A DNA stretch of 64,000 bases from Kytococcus schroeteri (GCF_042433515.1 NZ_JBHLVH010000027.1:62001-126000), one strand, 5' to 3'; counted from the first letter of the stretch, positions 8,233 to 23,204 are shown. Translations and numbers: made by a program. The notes: generated from the letters alone by a model not told the origin.

Positions 8233-8736
8233 ATGGCCAGTGAGTCCTCGTTCGACGTCGTGAGCAAGGTCGACCGCCAGGAGGTGGACAACGCCGTCAA
8301 CCAGGCCGCCAAGGAGATCGGCACCCGCTACGACTTCCGCAACGTGGGCGCCGAGGTGGTGCTCAAGGGCGACGCCCTGACCCTGCGCGCCAACACCGCC
8401 GAGCGCTGCCTGGCCGTGCTCGACGTGCTGCAGACCAAGCTGGTCAAGCGCGGGGTGAGCCTGAAGTCCGTGGACTTCGGCGACGACGCCGAGCCCAAGC
8501 CGTCCGGCAAGGAGTACCGCCTGGAGGGGGTGCTCAAGGAGGGCCTGAGCCAGGAGGTCGCCAAGAAGATCTCCAAGCAGATCCGCGACGAGTTCGGCAA
8601 GAGCGTCAAGGCCGTCATCCAGGGCGACGAGGTGCGCGTGAGCTCCAAGAGCCGCGACGACCTTCAGGCCGTGCAGCGCGCGCTCAAGGCCAACGACGAC
8701 ATCGACGCCGCGCTGACCTTCACCAACTACCGCTGA
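8233..8736 (+). CDS. yajQ: YajQ family nucleotide-binding protein
   Basis: This 167-residue protein matches the YajQ (DUF520) family over its full length. Visible signatures are SSFDVVSKVDRQEVDNAVNQ at the N terminus, TRYDFRN near residue 35, KLVKRGVSLKSVDFG, and the C-terminal QAVQRALKANDDIDAALTFTNYR. YajQ proteins bind nucleotides or RNA, and some bind cyclic di-GMP; a precise role here cannot be given. The start at 8233 has a Shine-Dalgarno (AGGAG) six bases upstream. It stands alone between tRNA-Tyr and a strong terminator. Confidence 0.93.
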   Translation: MASESSFDVVSKVDRQEVDNAVNQAAKEIGTRYDFRNVGAEVVLKGDALTLRANTAERCLAVLDVLQTKLVKRGVSLKSVDFGDDAEPKPSGKEYRLEGVLKEGLSQEVAKKISKQIRDEFGKSVKAVIQGDEVRVSSKSRDDLQAVQRALKANDDIDAALTFTNYR

Positions 8737-8774
8737 CGCGGCACGACGCGGGCCTCGCGGGCCCGGCGTCCCCC

Positions 8775-8814
8775 GCGCGAGGGCGGGTCCACCACGGTGG
8801 GCCCGCCCTCGCGC
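8775..8814 (+). terminator. Terminator hairpin after yajQ
   Basis: GCGCGAGGGCGGG pairs perfectly over 13 bp with its complement at 8802-8814, around a 14-base loop that can add further CC/GG pairs. It starts 39 bases after the yajQ stop. Confidence 0.75.
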
Positions 8815-8840
8815 GTACCCGGACCCGGTACCCGGACCCG
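8815..8840. repeat. Two tandem copies of a 13-bp unit
   Basis: GTACCCGGACCCG occurs twice back to back, followed by a degenerate third copy. It lies between the yajQ terminator and the methionine promoter. Function is unknown; it may be simple slippage. Confidence 0.6.
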
Positions 8841-8914
8841 GTGCCCTGACCCCGGCCGGACGTGACACCCGCCACCCTGCACCCCGAGCGCGTGGGCGGG
8901 CGCCGGACGTGTTG

Positions 8915-8920
8915 TACCGT
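8915..8920 (+). promoter_or_regulatory. -10 box of the metB-metH-metF operon
   Basis: TACCGT (extended as TTGTACCGT) lies 12 bases before the start of the SAM-I aptamer, the position expected for the promoter of a riboswitch-led transcript. No good -35 hexamer is visible. Confidence 0.5.
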
Positions 8921-8931
8921 GCTGCGCACAT

Positions 8932-9044
8932 CCATCACGACCGGCTGAGGGATCAGGACCGATGACGCCGGGGCAACCGCCTCGTGGGCGACCACGAGGA
9001 ACGGTGCCACCTCCTGCGGGGAGCCTCGGCTCGCCGGAAGATGG
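8932..9044 (+). promoter_or_regulatory. SAM-I (S-box) riboswitch aptamer
   Basis: The conserved S-box elements occur in order: CTGAGGGATCAGG, GATGACGCCGGGGCAACC, CGGTGCCACCTCCTGC, and CCGGAAGATGGG. The outer helix P1 can form from CCATC at 8932-8936 and GATGG at 9040-9044. A second internal stem is formed by CCTCGTGG/CCACGAGG. SAM-I aptamers bind S-adenosylmethionine and switch off methionine genes. The genes directly downstream are metB, metH and metF, which fits. Confidence 0.92.
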
Positions 9045-9073
9045 GACCGACGGGCGAGCTCCTCCCCGCGGGT

Positions 9074-9137
9074 CTTCCTCCGGCACACCGTCGCACCCCG
9101 AGAGATGGTCACCGCGGTGCCGGACCCCTGAGGAAGG
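9074..9137 (+). promoter_or_regulatory. Expression platform of the SAM riboswitch: SD-sequestering hairpin
   Basis: CTTCCTC at 9074-9080 is exactly complementary to GAGGAAG at 9130-9136, which is the ribosome binding site of metB. The adjacent CGGCAC (9081-9086) pairs with GTGCCG (9117-9122). CCGGAAG at 9034-9040, at the 3' side of the aptamer, is complementary to most of CTTCCTCCGG, so it can act as the anti-sequestor when SAM is absent. This points to translational control; the pairing scheme is my inference from complementarity. Confidence 0.65.
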
Positions 9138-9144
9138 CCCCAGC

Positions 9145-10325
9145 ATGAGCACGCTCACCCGCACCTCCCTCTCCCGCACCACCCGCGCGCTGCGCACCGG
9201 CATCGACACCGACCCGGCGCACGGCGCGGTGATCCCCCCGCTGCACCTCTCGAGCAACTTCGCCTTCGAGGGCCTCGGCCGGCCGCGCCGGTACGACTAC
9301 ACCCGCTCGGGCAATCCCACCCGCGACCTGCTCGCCGAGGCGCTCACCACCCTCGAGGGGGGCGCCGGCGCCGCGGTGACCTGCACCGGCATGGCTGCCG
9401 TCACCCTGGTGGCCACCGGCTTCGCCCGGCCCGGCCAGCGCGTGGTGATCCCGCACGACGCCTACGGCGGCACCTGGCGGCTGTTCGACGAGCTGCACCG
9501 CCGGGGCGTGCTCGAGGTGGTGGCCGTGGACCAGTCCGATGCCGCCGCCCTGGCCGAGGCCCTCGCCCCCGGCGCCGCCCTGGTGTGGGTGGAGACGCCC
9601 TCGAACCCGCTGCTGCGCGTCACCGACGTGCGCGCCGTGGCCGACGCCGCACACCGCGCCGGGGCCCTGGTGGCCGCGGACAACACCTTCTGCACCCCGC
9701 TGTGGCAGCAGCCGCTGGAGCTCGGCGCCGACCTGGTGGTGCACTCCACCACCAAGTACCTCAACGGCCACTCCGACGTGGTGGGCGGCGCGGTGGTGGC
9801 CGGCACCGACGAGCTGGCCGAGCAGCTGGCGTACTGGTCCAACGTGCTGGGCATCACCGGCGCGCCCTTCGACAGCTACCTGACCCTCCGCGGCCTGCGC
9901 ACGCTGCCCACCCGCCTGCGCGCCCACGCCGAGGGGACCGCCGCCGTGCTGGACGCCCTGGTGGGCCACCCGGCCGTGGCCGCGGTGCACCACCCGGGCC
10001 TGCCCGACCACCCCGGTCACGCGGTGGCCGCTCGCCAGCAGCAGGGCTTCGGGGCGATGGTGAGCCTGGAGCTGGCCGGCGGGCGCGAGGCGGTGGCGCG
10101 CTTCCTCGACGGGCTGCAGTGCTTCACCCTCGCGGAGTCCCTCGGCGGCACCGAGTCGCTCGTGGCGCACCCGCCCACCATGACCCACGCCTCGATGACG
10201 CCCGAGGCGCGCGAGGTGGCCGGGATCGGCGAGGGGCTGCTGCGCCTCTCGGTGGGTCTGGAGGACCCGGCCGACCTAGCCGCCGACGTCGCCGCAGGGC
10301 TCGAGCGGGCCGGGGGTGGGTGTCG

Positions 10326-10329
<4 letters not shown>
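9145..10329 (+). CDS. metB: Cystathionine gamma-synthase / PLP-dependent trans-sulfuration enzyme
   Basis: This 394-residue Cys/Met-metabolism PLP enzyme shows YDYTRSGNPTRDLLAEAL near residue 50, the cofactor-stacking tyrosine motif DAYGGTWRLF, PSNPLLRVTDVRAV, and DNTFCTPLWQQPLELGADLV. The PLP lysine is in HSTTKYLNGHSDVVGGAVV. The C terminus (SLGGTESLVAHPPTMTHAS) is also typical. It would join O-acyl-homoserine and cysteine to give cystathionine. A related gamma-lyase or O-acetylhomoserine sulfhydrylase activity cannot be excluded by sequence alone. The AGGAAGG ribosome site before the ATG is the target of the upstream SAM riboswitch. The stop overlaps the metH start (ATGA). Confidence 0.9.
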
Positions 10330-14045
<3,716 letters not shown>

Positions 14046-14101
14046 CGCACCCCCGCGACCACCCACCCCACCGACCACCCGCACATCCCCGGGAGGACCC
14101 C

Positions 14102-14881
14102 ATGACCCGCATCTCCGTCGAGCTCGTCCCCCGCAGCGAGGAGTCGCTGCTCACCGAGGCCGCCAGCCTGTCCGAGGTGGCGCCCTGGGCCGACACCATC
14201 AACGTCCCCGACCTCGTGAAGTTCGGCCTGCGCCCGTGGGTGGGCTGCCGCAAGGTGCGGGAGGCCACGCGCCGCCCCGACGGCAGCCCCTACGGCGTGA
14301 TCCCCCACGTGCGCGCCTGCGACGTGGACCCCGACGCCCCGCTGCCGATGGCGGCCGAGTTCCGCGCCGCCGGCATCACCGAGGTGCTGGTGGTCAGCGG
14401 CGACGACGCCGACTACTTCAGCCAGCACACCTACCCGGTGGACGCCGTGGACGTGATCCGCCGCTTCCGTCAGGAGCTGCCCGGGGTGCGGGTCTACGCC
14501 GCCCTCGACCCCTACCGCACCGGCATGAGCGCCGAGCTGCGGCAGGTGGAGCGCAAGCTGGTGGCCGGCGCCTCGGGCGTGTTCACCCAGCCCTTCTTCG
14601 ACGTCGACCACCTGCGCTCCTGGCGGCGGGTGCTGCCGGACGAGGTGGAGGTGTGGTGGGGTGCCACGACGGTGACCACGCTGGCCGCGCTGGGCTACTG
14701 GCGGCGCCGCAACCTCGTGGCCTTCCCCCGCGACTTCCGGATGGAGCTCCAGGCCCAGCGGGAGTTCGCCCAGCGGACCATCGACCTGGCCACCGAGTGG
14801 GGCGACAACGCCTACCTGATGCCGGTGCGCACCGCCCCGGCGGAGTACCTCGCCGGGCTGCGGGTGCCCGCCGCCGCCTGA
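14102..14881 (+). CDS. metF: Methylenetetrahydrofolate reductase
   Basis: This 259-residue protein is a single-domain (beta/alpha)8 MTHFR-like enzyme. Recognisable parts are ISVELVPRSEESLLTEAASL (the family's catalytic glutamate region), IPHVRACDVD, the FAD-site stretch VLVVSGDDADYF, YPVDAVDVIRRFRQELP, and GVFTQPFFDVDHLRSW. It is shorter than E. coli MetF (about 296 residues) and divergent, like other short actinobacterial forms. Some annotation pipelines would label it only methylenetetrahydrofolate reductase-like. The ATG has a strong GGGAGG site. It is the last gene of the SAM-controlled operon and is followed by a terminator. Confidence 0.85.
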   Translation: MTRISVELVPRSEESLLTEAASLSEVAPWADTINVPDLVKFGLRPWVGCRKVREATRRPDGSPYGVIPHVRACDVDPDAPLPMAAEFRAAGITEVLVVSGDDADYFSQHTYPVDAVDVIRRFRQELPGVRVYAALDPYRTGMSAELRQVERKLVAGASGVFTQPFFDVDHLRSWRRVLPDEVEVWWGATTVTTLAALGYWRRRNLVAFPRDFRMELQAQREFAQRTIDLATEWGDNAYLMPVRTAPAEYLAGLRVPAAA

Positions 14882-14891
14882 CCACGGGCAC

Positions 14892-14923
14892 CCGGGGCCG
14901 GGGGGATCGGTCCCCGGCCCCGG
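14892..14923. terminator. Terminator between convergent metF and pepN
   Basis: CCGGGGCCGGGG at 14892-14903 pairs perfectly with CCCCGGCCCCGG at 14912-14923 around an 8-base loop. It sits 11 bases after the metF stop and 12 bases after the pepN stop, so it can serve both. Confidence 0.8.
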
Positions 14924-14934
14924 CGGCCCCTGCC

Positions 14935-17487
<2,553 letters not shown>

Positions 17488-17535
17488 CCTGCCCCGAGAC
17501 CCGGCCGCAGGTCACGGGGATGTGGACGGGGGTCC

Positions 17536-18396
17536 TCAGTCCAGGCGCTGCCCCGCCATCGCCTCCAGCCGCGCGATGCGCTGGTCCATGGGCGGGTGGG
17601 TGGAGAACAGTCGCGCCACCCCCGCCCCGCGGAAGGGGTTGGCGATCATCATGTGGCTGACGGTCTCCACCCGCGGCTCGGGGCGCAGCGGGCGGGCCGA
17701 CGCCCCGGACTCGATGCGGCGCAGCGCACTGGCCAGGGCCAGCGGGTCACCGGTGAGCCGCGCGCCGTCCTCGTCGGCGTCGAACTCGCGGGTGCGGCTG
17801 ATGGCCAGCTGGATGACGGTGGCCCCCAGCGGGGCGAGCAGCGCCATCGCGATCATCACCAGCGGGTTGGGCCGGTTCTCCCCCTGCCCGCCGCCGAACC
17901 ACATCATCATCTGCGCCACCGAGGTGATGGTGCCGGCGATGGCCGAGGCCACCGCGGAGGTGAGGATGTCGCGGTTGTACACGTGCATGAGCTCGTGGCC
18001 CAGCACCCCGCGGAGCTCACGCTCGTCGAGCAGCTCGAGGATGCCGGCGGTGCAGCACACCGCCGCGTGCGAGGGGCTGCGGCCGGTGGCGAACGCGTTG
18101 GGCGCCATGGTGGGCGAGACGTACAGGCGCGGCATCGGCTGGCCGGCGGCCGTGGACAGCTCGGTGACGATGCGGTGCATCGCCGGCGCCTCGTGCGGCC
18201 CCACCTCCCGGGCCCGCATGGCACGGATGGCCAGCGTGTCGGAGTTCCAGTAGGTGTACGCCGTGGAGAGCAGGCCGAACACGGCGAACAGCCAGATGAA
18301 CCGGCCCCCGCCCACGACGGCCCCCAGGCCCAGGAAGAGGGCCCAGATGAGGCCGAACAGCATCACGGTCTTGAGCCCGTTGTGGTGTCGGTGCAT
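17536..18396 (-). CDS. htpX: Zinc metalloprotease HtpX homolog
   Basis: This 286-residue M48 protease has two N-terminal membrane segments (residues about 8-45), the catalytic motif GVLGHELMHVYNRDI near residue 130, two further membrane segments, and the third-ligand region REFDADEDGARLTG near residue 205. The C-terminal STHPPMDQRIARLEAM is typical of HtpX. It degrades damaged membrane proteins. The ATG at 18396 is preceded at six bases by GAGGAT, a weak -10, so the transcript may be leaderless. It is divergent from the MFS gene with only 54 bp between the starts, so their promoters overlap. Confidence 0.94.
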   Translation of the reverse strand: MHRHHNGLKTVMLFGLIWALFLGLGAVVGGGRFIWLFAVFGLLSTAYTYWNSDTLAIRAMRAREVGPHEAPAMHRIVTELSTAAGQPMPRLYVSPTMAPNAFATGRSPSHAAVCCTAGILELLDERELRGVLGHELMHVYNRDILTSAVASAIAGTITSVAQMMMWFGGGQGENRPNPLVMIAMALLAPLGATVIQLAISRTREFDADEDGARLTGDPLALASALRRIESGASARPLRPEPRVETVSHMMIANPFRGAGVARLFSTHPPMDQRIARLEAMAGQRLD

Positions 18397-18438
18397 GGGG
18401 CGATCCTCCCACCCCGGGGCACCGCGCGGCCCCGCTCC

Positions 18439-18444
18439 TACACT
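18439..18444 (+). promoter_or_regulatory. Leaderless -10 box of the MFS-rarD operon
   Basis: TACACT ends six bases before the GTG at 18451, with no room for a ribosome binding site. Confidence 0.55.
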
Positions 18445-18450
18445 GCCCGG

Positions 18451-19872
18451 GTGACGACCTCCCCCTCCGCCCCGACCGAGCGCGCGGAGGGGTGGTGCCT
18501 CCTGGTGGTGCTGCTCGTGCCCACCTTCATGGCCCTGGTGGCCGTCTCGGTGGTGAACGTGGCCCTGGCCCCCATCGGGGACTCGCTCGGGGCCAGCAGC
18601 TCCCAGCTGCAGTGGGTGGTCTCCGGCTACGCCCTGGCCTTCGGGCTGCTGCTGGTGCCCGCCGGGCGGCTGGGCGACCAGATCGGGCGACGACGGCTGC
18701 TGGGCTGGGGCGTGGCGCTGTTCACCGCCGGGTCGCTGGTGGCCGCGCTGGCCCCCTCGCCCGGGGTGCTCAACGCCGCGCGGGTGGTGCAGGGGCTCGG
18801 CTCGGGCCTGGTGAACCCGCAGACCATCGGCCTGATCCAGCAGCACTTCCGCGGCGAGCAGCGCGCCCGCGCGTTCGCGGCCATGGCCACCACCGTGGCG
18901 CTGGCCACCGCCGTCGGTCCCGTGCTCGGCGGGTTCCTCATCCAGGCCCTCGGCCCCGAGGCGGGGTGGCGGTGGATGTTCGCCCTCAACCTGCCGCTGG
19001 GGCTGGCCGTGCTCGTCCTCGCCCCGCGGTGGGCCCCGGACGACCGCGCCTCGGTGGGGACGCGCCCGGACCTGGACCCCGTGGGCACCCTGCTGCTGGG
19101 AGCCACGGTGCTGTGCCTGATGGTGCCCTTCGTGGAGCGGGGCGGCCCCGCGGCCTGGGCGCCCCTGCCGGTCGGGATGCTGCTGGCCGCGCTCTTCGTG
19201 GTCTGGGAGCGCCGCTACCGGGACCGCGGCGGCTCCCCGGTGGTGGACCCACGCATGTTCTCCGTGGAGCCCTTCCGCAACGGCATCGCCGTGGTGTCGG
19301 TGCACTTCGTGGGGGCCACGAGCATCTTCCTGGTCATCCCGCTGTGGATGCAGATGCACCTGGGCCACAGTGCGTTCGCCGCGGCGCTGGTGCTGCTGCC
19401 CTCGTCGGTGGGCGCCGGCCTCTCCGCCCAGTTCGCAGGGCGCCACGTGCTGCGCTGGGGGCGGCGGCTCGTCATCGGCGGCTTCCTCGTGGTGATCTGC
19501 GCCCTGCTGCTGCTCGTGGCGCTCACCCCGCTGGTGGAGTCCGGGCGGGTGCCGTGGTGGGCCTGCGCCGCGGCCGCCGCGCTGGTGGGCGCGGGCCAGG
19601 GGTGCGTGGTGAGCCCCAACACCACGCTGACCCTGCAGGCGGTGGATCCCCGGCAGGGCGGGGTGGCCGGTGGGCTCATGTCCCTGGGGCAGCGCATCGG
19701 CACCGCTGTGGGCACCGCCCTGGTGCCGGGCGTACTGTTCGCCGTCCTGGATGCGGGGCAGTCGTGGTCGGTGGCGTTCCGCACCGCGCTGCTCACCATC
19801 GTCGCCCTGGCCACCGTGGCCCTGGCCGTCAGTGTGGTCGACCTGCGCCGTGAGAGGAGGACCCCCCGATGA
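18451..19872 (+). CDS. MFS transporter, DHA2 (14-TMS) drug-efflux family
   Basis: This 473-residue protein has about 14 hydrophobic segments. It carries the motif A region GRLGDQIGRRRLLGWG between segments 2 and 3 and the antiporter motif C-like GPVLGGFLIQ in segment 5. FMALVAVSVVNVALAPIG in segment 1 is the DHA2 motif D1. These proton antiporters export drugs or small molecules; the substrate is not predictable. Sequence upstream of the GTG at 18451 is in frame but is antisense to htpX, so the start is placed here, six bases after TACACT. The stop overlaps the rarD start (ATGA). Confidence 0.9.
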   Translation: MTTSPSAPTERAEGWCLLVVLLVPTFMALVAVSVVNVALAPIGDSLGASSSQLQWVVSGYALAFGLLLVPAGRLGDQIGRRRLLGWGVALFTAGSLVAALAPSPGVLNAARVVQGLGSGLVNPQTIGLIQQHFRGEQRARAFAAMATTVALATAVGPVLGGFLIQALGPEAGWRWMFALNLPLGLAVLVLAPRWAPDDRASVGTRPDLDPVGTLLLGATVLCLMVPFVERGGPAAWAPLPVGMLLAALFVVWERRYRDRGGSPVVDPRMFSVEPFRNGIAVVSVHFVGATSIFLVIPLWMQMHLGHSAFAAALVLLPSSVGAGLSAQFAGRHVLRWGRRLVIGGFLVVICALLLLVALTPLVESGRVPWWACAAAAALVGAGQGCVVSPNTTLTLQAVDPRQGGVAGGLMSLGQRIGTAVGTALVPGVLFAVLDAGQSWSVAFRTALLTIVALATVALAVSVVDLRRERRTPR

Positions 19873-20897
19873 GCACCCACCCCACCCCCGCCCCGGCGGC
19901 GCCGACGGGAGGTGACCCCGCAGCGGCCACCCCCGCCGGCACGCCCTCGCCGGCTGCCGGCCGCGGCGTGCTGTACGGCTTCGGCGCCTACCTGCTCTGG
20001 GGCGCCTTCCCGCTGTACTTCGCCGCCCTCGCCCCGGCCGGGCCGTGGGAGATCCTCGCCCACCGCGTGGTCTGGTCGCTGCTCTTCTGCCTGGTGCTGC
20101 TGGCCGCCACCCGCCAGCTCGGCGCGCTGCGCGGCGTCCTGGGCACCCGCCGTCGGGCCCTGGCCATGACCGCCGCCGGCCTCACCATCGGCGTCAACTG
20201 GACCATCTACGTGACCGCGGTGACCACCGGCCACGTCACCGAGGCCGCCCTGGGCTACTTCCTCAACCCGCTGGCCACGGTCGTCATCGGCGTGGTGGTG
20301 CTCCGCGAGAGCCTGCGCCGCTGGCAGTGGGTGGCGGTCGGCATCGCCGCAGCGGCCGCGGTGTACCTCACCGTCGACTACGGCCAACCGCCGTGGATCT
20401 CGCTGGCCCTGGCGCTGAGCTTCGCCACCTACGGGCTGCTCAAGAAGCAGGTGGGGGCCTCGGTGCCGGCGCTGCACTCGCTCACCGCCGAGACCGTCGC
20501 GCTGCTGCCGGTGGCCACCGGCATCCTCGTGTGGCTCGGCACCTCCCCGACGGGGTCCACCACCACGCACCAGACCTTCACCGGCCACGGGGTGGGCCAC
20601 ATGCTGTGGCTGGCCTCGGCCGGTGTGGCCACGGCCATCCCACTGCTGCTCTTCGCGGCCGCCGCCTCCCGGGTGACCCTGGTGACCATCGGCCTGCTGC
20701 AGTTCCTCACCCCGGTGCTGCAGCTGCTGGTGGGCGTGCTGGTGATGGGCGAGCACCTCTCGGTGAGCCGCTGGATCGGGTTCGCGATGGTGTGGTGCGC
20801 CCTGGTGGTGCTCATGACCGACACCGTGGTGGCCGCCGGGCGCCGGCGCCGCCACGACCGGCTGGCGCGGGCCGCCGGGGGCCTGAGCGGCAGCTGA
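19869..20897 (+). CDS. rarD: EamA-family permease RarD
   Basis: This 342-residue membrane protein has ten hydrophobic segments in two EamA repeats. Typical RarD features are GFGAYLLWGAFPLYFAAL, PWEILAHRVVWSLLFCL, NWTIYVTAVTTGHVTEAALGYFLNPL, and LLQFLTPVLQLLVGVLVMGEHLS. RarD proteins are named after E. coli chloramphenicol sensitivity, but their substrates are unknown. The N-terminal 30 residues are Pro/Ala-rich. It is translationally coupled to the MFS gene (ATGA), so the two permeases are made together. Confidence 0.9.
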   Translation: MSTHPTPAPAAPTGGDPAAATPAGTPSPAAGRGVLYGFGAYLLWGAFPLYFAALAPAGPWEILAHRVVWSLLFCLVLLAATRQLGALRGVLGTRRRALAMTAAGLTIGVNWTIYVTAVTTGHVTEAALGYFLNPLATVVIGVVVLRESLRRWQWVAVGIAAAAAVYLTVDYGQPPWISLALALSFATYGLLKKQVGASVPALHSLTAETVALLPVATGILVWLGTSPTGSTTTHQTFTGHGVGHMLWLASAGVATAIPLLLFAAAASRVTLVTIGLLQFLTPVLQLLVGVLVMGEHLSVSRWIGFAMVWCALVVLMTDTVVAAGRRRRHDRLARAAGGLSGS

Positions 20898-20958
20898 GGC
20901 GCGGCGCGGGGACCGGCTGCGGGCGACCACGGCGACGTTCCCCCATCGGCCACGCAGC

Positions 20959-21013
20959 CGTCACCGGGAGTTCACCGGGCGAACACCGCTCCTCCATGCG
21001 CGCTTCCTAGGGT
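20959..21013 (+). promoter_or_regulatory. PHO box (three 11-nt direct repeats) and -10 of phoX
   Basis: Three consecutive 11-nt units run 20959-20969 (CGTCACCGGGA), 20970-20980 (GTTCACCGGGC) and 20981-20991 (GAACACCGCTC). The middle unit is the consensus PhoP direct-repeat unit known from actinomycetes (GTTCACC plus four bases). TAGGGT at 21008-21013 is a -10 box. At 17-bp spacing its -35 region falls inside the third unit, the arrangement of PhoP-activated promoters. Phosphate-starvation control of the PhoX gene is a strong inference. Confidence 0.75.
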
Positions 21014-21069
21014 CGCGCGAGGGCTACCTGCCCCCAACCACCCTCTCTGATCCCCTGCGGAGGCTCGAA

Positions 21070-23154
21070 ATGCGCAACGACGGACGTCGCCTGCTGCCCA
21101 TCCTGAACTCGCCGATCACCGGTGGCCGCCAGGCGGTCACCTGCCACTACCGCTGCAACAACGCGTGTGCGCGCCCGGTGCCCAACACCTCGGACAACCA
21201 GACCTTCGCCGAGGTCGTGGCCGAGGGCGCTTCCCGCCGCCAGGTGCTCATCACCGGTGGCCTGGGCCTGGCCACCGCCGCTGCCTTCGCCGCCGCGGAC
21301 ACCCGCACCCCGGCCGTGGCCGCCGACATCGCCGAGGCCTCCGAGGGCCCGCTGGGCTTCAAGGGCATCGCCCCCACCCCGGCCGAGGTGGACGAGTTCA
21401 AGGTGCCCGAGGGCTTCGCCTGGAACCCGCTGTGCAACTGGGGCGACCCGCTGACCCCCGACGCCCCGGCGTTCGACATCAAGAACCAGTCCGAGGCCGC
21501 GCAGAAGCAGCAGGCCGGCTACAACGCGGACTTCGTCTCGGTGATCCCCACCGGCGACAACACCGCCGTGCTCTCGTTCAACAACGAGTACGTCAACCCC
21601 GAGCTCATGTTCGACGGCCTGGCCGACGCGCGCCCGACCGCCGACCAGCAGGCCGTCCTGCTGGCCGCCCACGGCCTGACCATCACGGCCCTGCAGCGCG
21701 CCTCCGCCGAGGACTTCTACGAGCGCGACCTGAACTCCCCGGTGAACCGCCGCATCCACCTGGACACCGAGTTCGCCTTCACCGGCCCCGCCGCCGGCTC
21801 CGACCTGCTCAAGACGAAGGCCACCCCGAAGGGCAAGAACGCCTTCGGCACCATGAACAACTGCGCCGGTGGCGTGACCCCCTGGGGCACCATCCTGTCC
21901 GGCGAGGAGAACTGGAACGGCTACTTCCTCGGCGACGCCGACAACGCCGCCGCCCAGGAGGAGTACGAGCGCTACGGCGTGGTCACCAGCGCCGACGAGC
22001 TGTCCAACTACTTCCTGGACGCCGCCCCGCGCTTCGACCTGCGCAACGAGAACAACGCGCTGCACCACTTCGGCTACATCATCGAGATCGACCCGATGGA
22101 CCCGACCGCCACCCCGCGCAAGCACACCGCGCTGGGCCGCTTCAAGCACGAGGGCGCCAACGTCACCATCGCCGCCAACGGCCACGCCGTGGCCTACATG
22201 GGCGACGACGAGCGCTTCGACTACATGTACAAGTTCGTCTCGCGCAAGAAGTACGTCGAGGGCAACAAGCAGCACAACATGACGCTGCTCGAGGACGGCG
22301 ACCTCTACGTGGCCAAGTTCTCCGGCGACGGCTTCGAGGACGGCGTCTCCGACGGCTCCGGCATCTGGATCCCGCTGACCCAGAACGGCAAGTCCGTGGT
22401 GCCGGGCATGTCCACCGAGGAGGTGCTGGTGCTCACGCGCTTGGCCGCCGACAAGGTGGGCCCGACCAAGATGGACCGCCCCGAGGACGTGGAGCCCAAC
22501 CCGGTCAACGGCCGCATCTACGGCGCCCTGACCAACAACTCCAAGCGTGCCCCCGGCGAGATCGACGAGGCCAACCCGCGCGCCGAGAACAAGCACGGCC
22601 AGGTCATCGAGATCACCGAGGCCGGCGGCGACCACACCGGCACGAAGTTCACCTGGAAGCTGGTGCTCATCTGCGGTGACCCCACCGACCCGACCACCTA
22701 CTTCAACGGCTACGACAAGTCGATGGTGGCCCCCATCTCCTGCCCGGACAACGTCGCCTTCGACAAGGCCGGCAACCTGTGGATCTCCACCGACGGCATG
22801 CCCGGCACCCTGGGCCACTGCGACGGCCTCTACGCGATGCCGGTGGCCGGCGAGAACATGGGCCTGCTGACCCAGTTCCTCTCGGTGCCCACCGGTGCCG
22901 AGTGCTCCGGCCCGCTGGTGTCCACCGACAACACCTCGGTGTTCGTCGCCGTGCAGCACCCGGGCGAGATCGACGGCGCGAGCACCACCAACGTGTTCTC
23001 GCAGTTCCCGTACAAGGGTGACGGCTTCCCGCGCCCGGGCGTGGTCGAGGTGAAGCGCACCAAGGACGCCCCCGGCCCGATCGTCGACACCGGTGTGGCC
23101 TCGGGCTCGGCCTTCGGCTCCGCCCAGTCGCGCGTGGGCTCGCTCTTCGGCTGA
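21070..23154 (+). CDS. phoX: PhoX-family phosphatase (DUF839), Tat-exported
   Basis: This 694-residue secreted phosphatase has a Tat signal with its twin arginine near residue 56 (GASRRQVLITGGLGLATAAAFAA). It is preceded by a conserved CHYRCNNACARPVPNTSDN segment usual in actinobacterial PhoX. Calcium/iron-site regions of the family are visible: LSFNNEYVNPEL, NNCAGGVTPWGTILSGEENW, GRFKHEGANV, DDERFDYMYKF, MDRPEDVEPNP, and CPDNVAFDKAGNLWISTDG. It would release phosphate from esters outside the cell. The start has GGAGG upstream. Its third-position GC is nearly absolute, suggesting high expression. A PHO box precedes it. Confidence 0.92.
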   Translation: MRNDGRRLLPILNSPITGGRQAVTCHYRCNNACARPVPNTSDNQTFAEVVAEGASRRQVLITGGLGLATAAAFAAADTRTPAVAADIAEASEGPLGFKGIAPTPAEVDEFKVPEGFAWNPLCNWGDPLTPDAPAFDIKNQSEAAQKQQAGYNADFVSVIPTGDNTAVLSFNNEYVNPELMFDGLADARPTADQQAVLLAAHGLTITALQRASAEDFYERDLNSPVNRRIHLDTEFAFTGPAAGSDLLKTKATPKGKNAFGTMNNCAGGVTPWGTILSGEENWNGYFLGDADNAAAQEEYERYGVVTSADELSNYFLDAAPRFDLRNENNALHHFGYIIEIDPMDPTATPRKHTALGRFKHEGANVTIAANGHAVAYMGDDERFDYMYKFVSRKKYVEGNKQHNMTLLEDGDLYVAKFSGDGFEDGVSDGSGIWIPLTQNGKSVVPGMSTEEVLVLTRLAADKVGPTKMDRPEDVEPNPVNGRIYGALTNNSKRAPGEIDEANPRAENKHGQVIEITEAGGDHTGTKFTWKLVLICGDPTDPTTYFNGYDKSMVAPISCPDNVAFDKAGNLWISTDGMPGTLGHCDGLYAMPVAGENMGLLTQFLSVPTGAECSGPLVSTDNTSVFVAVQHPGEIDGASTTNVFSQFPYKGDGFPRPGVVEVKRTKDAPGPIVDTGVASGSAFGSAQSRVGSLFG

Positions 23155-23168
23155 TCCCCCCTCGCACG

Positions 23169-23204
23169 GCAACGGCCCGCTCCCCGATGGGGGCGGGCCG
23201 TTGC
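23169..23204. terminator. Bidirectional terminator between phoX and the polyprenyl synthase gene
   Basis: GCAACGGCCCGC at 23169-23180 pairs with GCGGGCCGTTGC, and CCCC/GGGG extends the stem across a one-base bulge to a GAT loop. It lies 15 bases after the phoX stop and 42 bases beyond the minus-strand synthase stop. Confidence 0.8.

Noticed and set aside
8815..8840. Tandem 13-bp copies considered as a start of a CRISPR or iteron array
   Set aside because: Only two perfect copies, no spacers, no cas or replication genes nearby.
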